18,809 bases of DNA, from positions 1-18,809 of the forward strand of contig CAYTFK010000116.1 in assembly GCA_964436865.1 (NCBI GenBank), in the 5' to 3' direction. Source of the DNA: JAXGPP01 sp964436865. GTDB lineage: Bacteria > Planctomycetota > Planctomycetia > Pirellulales > Thermoguttaceae. Shown piece by piece: positions 13,531-18,809 of this stretch. The notes beneath the pieces were generated by a model. The model was given only the letters and a program-made list of their open reading frames with translations. It made no database searches and was not told where the DNA came from. The position numbers and the translations under genes were made by a program. The stretch's first letter is position 1. Every line of letters begins with the position of its first letter.

Positions 13531-14775
13531 CTACGGCGGCGCGGCACGACCTCCGTCGCGTGTCCCCTGCCCTCCCCTGCCCTGTTTGGCGGCCAAGATC
13601 TTCTGGTAAAGCGCACGCGTATGCTCGGTCATCCGTCGGTGATGGAAGAGATTTGTGAAGCGTCGGCTCCCTTCCTGGCCCATTTGATCGCGAAGTACCG
13701 GGTCCGCCGCCAGACGGATAATCGCCTCCGCCATGGGCTCCACGGATTTGGGTGGAAGAAGGCAGCCCGTCACTCCAGGCAGGACGACTTCGCGCGCTCC
13801 ATCCACGTCGTAGCTGATGACCGGCCGACCGGCGATGAGCGCCTGGGGTAGAACTCGGGCCAGGCCCTCGCGGAGACTGGCGTGGACGACGATATCCATG
13901 GCCGCAACCAACTCCGGGATCTGTTCGGGCGGCACCAGACCCGTGAACTGAAAATACTCGTTCAGTCCGGCTGCCGCGATGGCGGTCGTCAATTCGCCGC
14001 GGAGAATGCCGTCGCCCACGAACAGGAAGCGGAGTTGGGGGCAGGCAGCGACGGCTTTCCTCGCCGCCTGGATCACGTACTCGTGCCCTTTGAGGTGAAA
14101 CAGCCGGGCGACCTTGCCCACGACGACGTCCCGATCGGAATAGCCGAGTCGTCGGCGCGAGGCGGCCCGATGCTGGCTGGCGGCGAGGAACGGCTCGACC
14201 TCCATGCCGCTGTAGATCGTAGTGAACTTTTCACGCGGCGCAACGCCGGATTCGACCATTAGATCGGTCATGGCATCGGCCACGCTGATGAAAGCGTCGC
14301 ATTTGCCGGCGGCCCACCGCTCACAGGCACGGTAGAATGCTCGCACTCCCCTGCCCTGATACGGATGGAACGGCGCGCCGTGCACACCGTGCACGATCGC
14401 CGGCACACTCAGGCGGTGCGCGGCGGCGCGTCCCAGGATTCCTGCCTTGGCGCTGTGCGTATGAACGACGTCGGGCTGGAACGACTTGATCGCGCGGCGG
14501 ATTGCGCGATAGCTGATCGCGTCGCGCCAGGGATGGATCGCCCGGCGCAGCGAATCGATCTCCAGCACCGGCACTCCCCCTGCCCTTACCCGGTCCATCA
14601 GGCTTCCTTCCGGTCCCAGGGGCGGCCCGGTGACAAGCAGGACTTCGTCGCCGTGGATACGCACGAGGTCTTCACACGTCAGGACCGTATTTTCCTGTGC
14701 TCCACCGAGGATCAGCCGTGTGATGACGTGCGCAACGCGCATGAGATGGCTCGGTTCCTGAAAGCACGCCGTCAT
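13531..14775 (-). CDS. GT4-family glycosyltransferase
   Basis: A GT-B fold enzyme that moves a sugar from a nucleotide donor to an envelope lipid or polysaccharide acceptor. From ATG at 14775 it has 414 residues. The N-terminal domain begins MRVAHVITRLILGGAQENT, the usual GT4 opening with the GGA(Q) loop, followed by DVVHTHSAKAGILGR. The C-terminal donor domain has GKVARLFHLKGHEYVIQA, FLFVGDG, FTGLVPPEQIPELVAAMDIVVHAS, then LREGLARVLPQALIAGRPVISYDVDGAREV, the EX7E-type motif with the second Glu replaced by Gln. The start overlaps the truA stop as ATGA (14772-14775), so it is coupled to truA; ATG at 14742 is an alternative. The extreme C-terminus (KQGRGGQGTRDGG) is encoded by tandem KOPS-like repeats. 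Acceptor and donor cannot be inferred. Confidence 0.92.
   Translation of the reverse strand: MTACFQEPSHLMRVAHVITRLILGGAQENTVLTCEDLVRIHGDEVLLVTGPPLGPEGSLMDRVRAGGVPVLEIDSLRRAIHPWRDAISYRAIRRAIKSFQPDVVHTHSAKAGILGRAAAHRLSVPAIVHGVHGAPFHPYQGRGVRAFYRACERWAAGKCDAFISVADAMTDLMVESGVAPREKFTTIYSGMEVEPFLAASQHRAASRRRLGYSDRDVVVGKVARLFHLKGHEYVIQAARKAVAACPQLRFLFVGDGILRGELTTAIAAAGLNEYFQFTGLVPPEQIPELVAAMDIVVHASLREGLARVLPQALIAGRPVISYDVDGAREVVLPGVTGCLLPPKSVEPMAEAIIRLAADPVLRDQMGQEGSRRFTNLFHHRRMTEHTRALYQKILAAKQGRGGQGTRDGGRAAPP
13564..13583 (-). repeat. Tandem KOPS-like elements in the glycosyltransferase 3' end
   Basis: Two head-to-tail copies of CCCCTGCCCT (13564-13573 and 13574-13583). On the - strand they give GGGCAGGG at 13565-13572 and 13575-13582, plus a GGGGAGGG match to GGGNAGGG at 13570-13577. 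These are the first elements right of the dif-like site and point left, opposite to every copy on the left side. Confidence 0.65.
14348..14357 (-). repeat. KOPS-like element inside the glycosyltransferase gene
   Basis: GGGCAGGG on the - strand at 14349-14356. It is read in the protein as QGRG within a loop of the N-terminal domain. Confidence 0.58.
14577..14586 (-). repeat. KOPS-like element inside the glycosyltransferase gene
   Basis: GGGCAGGG on the - strand at 14578-14585. It is read as RAGG, a different codon phase from the copy at 14348. Confidence 0.58.
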
Positions 14776-15563
14776 GGCGCGGAGTCGACGGAAATCGCGC
14801 CGCGCTGGTCCGGCAGGTCGTATTCGACGCGCAGCAAAAACAGCCCTTCCGGCGGCGCCGTCGGGCCGGCCGTCGAGCGATCGCAAGCCGCCAGTGCTTC
14901 GCCGACCCAATTCTCGCTCCGGGCGTGGCGGCCCACCTCGACCAGCGTGCCGACAATGTTGCGGACCATATTGTACAGGAACCCGTCGGCTTCGACCTCG
15001 ATGACAACGCGGCTTATCTCGTCGCCGACGCCCCGATGAACGGCCACGTCGAAAACGGTTCTGACCGAACTCTCGCGCGGTGAGCCGCGGTTCTCAAAGC
15101 TCGCGAAATCATGAGTGCCCACGCAGGCCTGGGCGGCCCGGTGCATCCGCTCGGCATCGAGGCGCTGGTAGACGTGCCAGCAATAGCGCTGCCCGAAGAC
15201 GTCGCGGATCGGACCGTCGTGAATCATGTAGCGATAGCGCTTGCGGATCGCGTCGGCGGTGGCGTGGAATCCCGGTGGCGCATCGATGGCTTCAAGTACG
15301 GCGATATCGCGGGGAAGGCGGGCGTTGAGCGCGCGCTGCAGCACGTCGGCGGCCAGCCGGGTCGACGTATCGAAACTGGCAACCTGTCCCAACGCGTGCA
15401 CTCCCGCGTCGGTCCGTCCGCTTCCTGCTATGCGGGCGCGCTGGCCGATGATTTGTTCCAGGGCCGCTTCAATGGCTCCCTGCACCGTGGGCCGGTCCGG
15501 CTGCAACTGCCAGCCGGCGTAGTGGGTGCCGTCGTAGGCGATGGTGAGCTTGATGGTGCGCAT
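14772..15563 (-). CDS. truA: tRNA pseudouridine(38-40) synthase
   Basis: TruA isomerises uridines 38-40 of the anticodon stem of many tRNAs. The 263 residues match the family. It starts MRTIKLTIAYDGTHYAGWQLQP, has the catalytic motif GRTDAGVHA at 49-57 with Asp52 the nucleophile, the downstream GQVASFDTS, and the conserved IRKRYRYMI and late FLYNMVRNIVGTLVEVG, all expected in TruA. The catalytic Asp and the motif order are intact. ATG at 15563 is 78 nt downstream of asd, and the stop overlaps the glycosyltransferase start by 4 bp, so asd, truA and the glycosyltransferase are probably one transcript. Confidence 0.97.
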   Translation of the reverse strand: MRTIKLTIAYDGTHYAGWQLQPDRPTVQGAIEAALEQIIGQRARIAGSGRTDAGVHALGQVASFDTSTRLAADVLQRALNARLPRDIAVLEAIDAPPGFHATADAIRKRYRYMIHDGPIRDVFGQRYCWHVYQRLDAERMHRAAQACVGTHDFASFENRGSPRESSVRTVFDVAVHRGVGDEISRVVIEVEADGFLYNMVRNIVGTLVEVGRHARSENWVGEALAACDRSTAGPTAPPEGLFLLRVEYDLPDQRGAISVDSAP

Positions 15564-15641
15564 GGAGCATGGCCGCGACTATGCGGCCGCTCGGGCGTAC
15601 GTCGATCCGGCGACGGCAGTTGGCCGCCCTGGCGAGAGCCC

Positions 15642-16646
15642 TCAAAGGTGTTCGATCATCCACTCGGCGATCTGCACGGCATTCGTGGCGGCACCTTTGC
15701 GGAGATTGTCGCTGACGCACCAGAACGTCAGCCCGTTCGGGCTGGACAGATCCTCGCGGATGCGGCCGATGAACGTGTCGTCCGAACCGCTGCAGTTGGA
15801 CGGCATGGGATAAATCTTCTTTTCCAGCTCATCCATGACCTTCAGACCGGGCGTTTCACTGAACAGCTTCCGCGCCTGTTCGACGCTGATCTTTCGCTCG
15901 GTCTCCACGAGAATGCTTTCGCTGTGCCCGTTGGCCACCGGGATCCGAACGCAGGTCGCGCAGATCTGCATCGACTCATCGTCGAGGATCTTCCGCGTCT
16001 CGTGCACCATCTTCATCTCTTCCGACGTGTAGCCCATGTGCTTCGGCGAACCGATCTGCGGAATGCAGTTGAAGGCGATCGGGTACGGGAAGCATTCATA
16101 CTGGTACGGCTCTCCGGCGAGACGCGCCCGGGTGCCCCCTTCCAGGTCGCGAGTCCCGACCAGGCCGGCGCCGCTGACCGCCTGGTACGTGCTGACGACC
16201 ACCCGCCTCACGCGCCCGAAATCGTGCAGCGGTTTCAGCGCCTGGACCATCTGGGTCGTCGAGCAGTTCGGACTGGCGATGATGCCCTGGTGCTTGCGGA
16301 TCGCCTCGCCGTTGACTTCGGGAATCACCAGGGGAACGTGGGGAGCCATTCGGAAGTAGGCACTCTCATCGACGACCACCGCGCCGCGCTTCACGGCGTC
16401 AGGAACGAAATCCCGGGCCACTTCGTCCGGGGTGCTGCTAATGACCAACTGACCGCGCTCAAAAGCCTCCGGGCGGAGCAATTCCACCGTGTGCTTCTCG
16501 TCGCGGAAGGTGATTTCCGTGCCTGCCGAGCGCGTGGAGGCAAGAAACTTGATCTTCTTGAAGGGGTGCGGATACGCTTCCAGCAACTCCCGGATGAGGG
16601 TCCCCACGGCGCCGGTGGCGCCCACGACGGCGATAGAATCGAACAC
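15642..16646 (-). CDS. asd: Aspartate-semialdehyde dehydrogenase
   Basis: Asd reduces L-aspartyl-4-phosphate to the semialdehyde with NADPH, at the branch to lysine/diaminopimelate, threonine and methionine. From GTG at 16646 the product has 334 residues, normal for the family. GATGAVG at residues 9-15 binds NADPH. SPNCSTTQ (125-132) holds the catalytic Cys128, and RIPVANGHSESI (234-245) the catalytic His241. FPYPIAFNCIPQIG and SGSDDTFIGRIREDL are further signatures. The GTG is preferred because CTGGGAG lies 7 nt upstream and the protein then opens directly at the Rossmann strand; an ATG at 16673 would add nine residues (MTTSSGRVL). It is the first gene of the asd-truA-glycosyltransferase set. 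A 4-bp T-run lies in the upstream gap but no clear promoter is seen. Confidence 0.96.
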   Translation of the reverse strand: MFDSIAVVGATGAVGTLIRELLEAYPHPFKKIKFLASTRSAGTEITFRDEKHTVELLRPEAFERGQLVISSTPDEVARDFVPDAVKRGAVVVDESAYFRMAPHVPLVIPEVNGEAIRKHQGIIASPNCSTTQMVQALKPLHDFGRVRRVVVSTYQAVSGAGLVGTRDLEGGTRARLAGEPYQYECFPYPIAFNCIPQIGSPKHMGYTSEEMKMVHETRKILDDESMQICATCVRIPVANGHSESILVETERKISVEQARKLFSETPGLKVMDELEKKIYPMPSNCSGSDDTFIGRIREDLSSPNGLTFWCVSDNLRKGAATNAVQIAEWMIEHL

Positions 16647-16761
16647 GAGTACTCTCCCAGACGATGTTGTCATATAGCCGGGCTGCTCCTGCGGCCGGGC
16701 AAGCCCACATTATAACTCTGGAGAGTTGTCAGGCTCAACGGGTTCGTCGTCGCTAGCGCCA

Positions 16762-16800
16762 TAAGAGAAAAAGCCCTCGCACCACGGGGTGCAAGGGCTT
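16762..16800 (-). terminator. Strong Rho-independent terminator of the TIGR03000 gene
   Basis: On the + strand AAGCCCTCGCACC (16771-16783), loop ACGG, GGTGCAAGGGCTT (16788-16800): a 13-bp stem with one wobble pair in the - strand RNA. The - strand transcript ends in TTTTTCTCTT. It lies 43 nt beyond the gene's stop and upstream of asd. Confidence 0.85.
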
Positions 16801-16843
16801 GTCGATTGTCGTCGGGACTCGGCCCGGACGAAGTCACCTGCCG

Positions 16844-17602
16844 CTATCGGCTCGACGCAAGCTGCTCCGCCGGCCGTGTTCGGAGATCCAGTGCAACCCG
16901 CTGGCTGTCGCCAGCGGTCAGGTAGACCTGTTTCGTGGCCTCGACCAGCCGGCCGTCGCGTTCCATTGTCGCTCGGACTTCGTACCTGTACGTGAGGCCG
17001 GGCTTCAGGCCGTGGGAAACGTATTGGCGATGGCTGCCCGTGCTCTTTGTCTCAAGGCCGTTGATGAAAACCTTTGCATCATTGGGCACCCAGATGCTGA
17101 TCATGCCGCCGTCGGCCGGCACGTTCATTGTCGCTGGACCCGGTGCATCAGGTGCAGGCGGCACGCCTGGGGCGTAGCCCTGATCGGGTGGCAACTCAGG
17201 GGCCGGTTGAGCTGGTGTAGGCGACATTTGCTGCTGAGTGGTCGACGGATTGGCTGGTGCCGCGGGAGCAGCCATGGTTGGAGTGGCCGGTCCGCAGACT
17301 GAGACTACCGGAGCACAACAATCGCTCCATCCCCATGACCCGCAGCAGTTCCAGCTAGAGTAGCACGGAGTCCAGCACGGCGAGCACCAATCCCAGCAGG
17401 GGTCGTAGCACGGCGAGCAGCATCCCCAGCCATGTCCGTAACCCCATCCTGATCCCCATCCCCAACTCGATCCCCAACCCCACGATCCCCAACCGCCTCG
17501 CCAGCCGTGGCCGAAGGCATTGGCCTGACCCGCTCCCATCGTGATGATGGCAGTGGCCAGCACCAGGACAAGCACCGCTTTGTTAACCTTTGGCGAGATC
17601 AT
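16844..17602 (-). CDS. Secreted Gly/Trp/Cys-rich protein with C-terminal TIGR03000 domain
   Basis: From ATG at 17602 the product has 252 residues. Residues 1-29 are a signal peptide with likely cleavage after QANA. Residues 30-60 are Gly/Trp/Ser/His-rich with repeated WGWGS-like units. Residues 61-103 contain 12 cysteines with repeated CxPC-type spacing (CSPC, CSPC, CTPC by eye). Residues 104-165 are a Pro/Ala/Gln linker. Residues 166-245 match the planctomycete TIGR03000 domain: ISIWVPNDAKVFINGLETKSTGSHRQYVSHGLKPGLTYRYEVRATMERDGRLVEATKQVYLTAGD, here read as adjacent motifs (WVPNDAKVFINGLET; STGSHRQYVS; LKPGLTYRYEV). The domain's function is unknown. GGGAG precedes the ATG at good spacing. 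Strong expression is suggested by the promoter candidate and terminator. A disulfide-rich envelope role is inferred. Confidence 0.88.
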   Translation of the reverse strand: MISPKVNKAVLVLVLATAIITMGAGQANAFGHGWRGGWGSWGWGSSWGWGSGWGYGHGWGCCSPCYDPCWDWCSPCWTPCYSSWNCCGSWGWSDCCAPVVSVCGPATPTMAAPAAPANPSTTQQQMSPTPAQPAPELPPDQGYAPGVPPAPDAPGPATMNVPADGGMISIWVPNDAKVFINGLETKSTGSHRQYVSHGLKPGLTYRYEVRATMERDGRLVEATKQVYLTAGDSQRVALDLRTRPAEQLASSR

Positions 17603-17655
17603 GATTCTTGCTCCCTTCGTTGAATCCAAAGGACACCCCTCCTCACGTTGCTAAT

Positions 17656-17683
17656 ACAATAGCAGATGGGGGCAGTGAATCAA
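17656..17683 (-). promoter_or_regulatory. Promoter candidate for the TIGR03000 gene
   Basis: On the - strand TTGATT (17683-17678) and TATTGT (17661-17656) are spaced by 16 nt, about 54 nt upstream of the ATG. The rest of 17603-17807 holds only an AT-rich run near 17770 and the KOPS-like pair at 17784. Confidence 0.4.
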
Positions 17684-17783
17684 GGAGCTTGGGCTGTCTT
17701 GCGCGATTCCGAAAGCTGGGAAGTGACAAAAATACTGATTGTATTTGATTGTTAGGGGCGGCAAGGCGTTATATTATATCCCC

Positions 17784-17797
17784 CCCTCCCCTGCCCT
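17784..17797 (-). repeat. KOPS-like elements just after the aldo/keto reductase gene
   Basis: On the - strand GGGCAGGG at 17789-17796 and a GGGGAGGG match at 17784-17791, in non-coding DNA. It is the rightmost copy and still points left toward the dif-like site. Confidence 0.62.
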
Positions 17798-17807
17798 TCT
17801 GGCCCGC

Positions 17808-18737
17808 TCACACCTGCCCATCCCAAACCTCACCTGAGCCGCGCTCCGCCTGTCGAAATGCTGTTCGTAGTTTCGCCACAGTCGCATCCGGGAGCGGCCC
17901 CTTGGTCGCGGCGGCGATGTTGGCCCGCGCGTGTTCCGGATGAGTAGTTCCGATGATTGCTGTGTGGACCCCCGGCTGCGACAGCACGAACCGCAGCGCC
18001 AGCGTTGGCCAAGCGTCCGGAGCGTGGCCATCGATCCCCAAGTCGGTCAAATCAATCGCCATTCTGGCCAATCGCTGGGTGTACACGGCAGCGTAACTGC
18101 TGTAGAGCCCTGGTTGTTGCGACAAATCCTTCCAGGCTGCGTTGGCCAAGGGGCGTTTGGCGATGACTCCAACATCATGCCGCAGAGTTTCCGGCAGCAC
18201 GCGCTCGATATTCGCCTGGTCGCAAAGGTTGATCGAGGTCTCGATTACGGCAACATCGGGCAATCCCGCGGCGCAGGCGGCTGCCTCGTTGTCGCCCGAG
18301 TAGCCGGCGAATCGGATCTTGCCGGCGTCGCGGGCACGGCACAACGCCTCGACTGCCTCGCCTCGCTCAAGCGTGGCGAGATCGGCCGAATGGAGCAGCA
18401 TGACGTCGATATGTTCGGTTTGCAGCCGCCGGAGCGATCGCTCGATCGATTGGGTGATCGCCGACGCCGACCAGGATGGCCCATTCGGCGCCGATGCGTC
18501 GCCGCATTTGCTCACCAGCACGTACTCGTCTCGGCGGTCGGCCACAGCGCGGCCGATAGCCTCCTCCGAGCCCAAGTAGCCCGCCGCGGTGTCGATGACA
18601 TTCACACCCAAATCCAGCAGCGTGTGCAGGATCTGGGAAACCTGCCGCTGCTGCGTTTCCAGAAAGCCGATCGGGCCACCACCGAATCCGAGAGGCGAGA
18701 CCTCCAGCCCCGTCTTGCCAAGTCTGCGCTTTATCAC
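17808..18737 (-). CDS. Aldo/keto reductase family oxidoreductase
   Basis: NAD(P)H-dependent TIM-barrel oxidoreductase. From GTG at 18737 it has 309 residues and starts MIKRRLGKTGLEVSPLGFGGGPIGF, the standard opening of the family. The catalytic tetrad is visible: Asp49 in VIDTAAGY, Tyr54, Lys77 in VLVSKCG and His116 in DVMLLHS. SIERSLRRLQTEHIDV, IRFAGYSGDN and the C-terminal VHTAIIGTTHPEHARANI (cofactor-binding region) follow in order. GTG is chosen because GGAGAGGAG lies 6 nt upstream; the longer frame would start at TTG (18776) without support. The substrate is unknown; sugars or aldehydes are possible. Upstream, 18738-18809 shows nothing clear. Confidence 0.93.
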   Translation of the reverse strand: MIKRRLGKTGLEVSPLGFGGGPIGFLETQQRQVSQILHTLLDLGVNVIDTAAGYLGSEEAIGRAVADRRDEYVLVSKCGDASAPNGPSWSASAITQSIERSLRRLQTEHIDVMLLHSADLATLERGEAVEALCRARDAGKIRFAGYSGDNEAAACAAGLPDVAVIETSINLCDQANIERVLPETLRHDVGVIAKRPLANAAWKDLSQQPGLYSSYAAVYTQRLARMAIDLTDLGIDGHAPDAWPTLALRFVLSQPGVHTAIIGTTHPEHARANIAAATKGPLPDATVAKLRTAFRQAERGSGEVWDGQV

Positions 18738-18809
18738 GAGATACTCCTCTCCGACAGACAACGAGGACGCGGTCAAGGAGTCACCCTAATCCCCCCTTCG
18801 CTGATCGCC

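Noticed and set aside
15111..16715. 534-codon open frame on the + strand opposite truA and asd
   Set aside because: It spans two well-supported genes and their gap on the other strand, and its translation shows only high-GC shadow composition.
17430..17500. Repeated ATCCCCA-like units that look like a short tandem repeat array
   Set aside because: They encode the Trp/Gly/Ser repeats of the TIGR03000 protein; this is coding low complexity, not a CRISPR or VNTR locus.
17768..17781. AT-rich GTTATATTATATC as an alternative dif or origin element
   Set aside because: It lacks two 11-bp arms around a 6-bp centre and lies far from the point where motif polarity switches.
906..17796. GGGCAGGG as a Chi-like recombination hotspot rather than KOPS
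   Set aside because: Chi sites are also replication-skewed, so this cannot be excluded; the match to GGGNAGGG and convergence on a dif-like site make KOPS the better reading.

Overview
The window looks like chromosomal DNA from a planctomycete, probably Pirellulales-like. The evidence is high GC content, a secreted protein ending in the planctomycete-type TIGR03000 domain, a DUF11-domain envelope protein beside two proline-rich exported paralogues, a bacterial Ser/Thr kinase, and an asd-truA-glycosyltransferase string. Most genes are ordinary housekeeping or envelope genes. I see no phage, insertion sequence, CRISPR array, tRNA or rRNA.

Layout, left to right. (1) 1-894 (-): class I/II aminotransferase, cut by the window edge. 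(2) 1041-1873 (-): a two-gene module of an 82-residue protein and a nucleotidyltransferase-fold protein, with its own promoter candidate and a terminator candidate. (3) 2048-5273 (-): three envelope genes, the first two paralogous and the third with DUF11. (4) 5608-6573 (+): LolA-like protein. (5) 6655-8377 (-): histidine phosphatase and pdxA; 8485-8955 (+): dtd. (6) 8993-9700 (-): YdjM-type membrane protein; 9978-10859 (+): CvpA-family membrane protein. (7) 10860-11210: gene-free convergent gap. (8) 11211-13336 (-): accA and a Ser/Thr kinase. (9) 13531-16646 (-): asd, truA, glycosyltransferase. (10) 16844-17602 (-): TIGR03000 protein with a strong terminator. (11) 17808-18737 (-): aldo/keto reductase.

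The most interesting signal is not a gene. The octamer GGGCAGGG, which fits the E. coli FtsK-orienting sequence KOPS (GGGNAGGG), occurs 15 times. All ten copies from 906 to 10750 are on the + strand and all five from 13565 to 17796 are on the - strand. They converge on the gap at 10860-11210, where positions 11019-11046 hold a 28-bp sequence with the architecture of a XerCD dif site: an 11-bp arm ending ATAA, a 6-bp centre and an 11-bp arm starting TTATGTT. That gap is bounded by a terminator candidate on each side. The window therefore probably contains the replication terminus and chromosome-dimer resolution site, with a dense local array of FtsK guide sequences. The motif is inserted irrespective of reading frame, in coding and non-coding DNA, and even forms part of a glycosyltransferase C-terminal tail.
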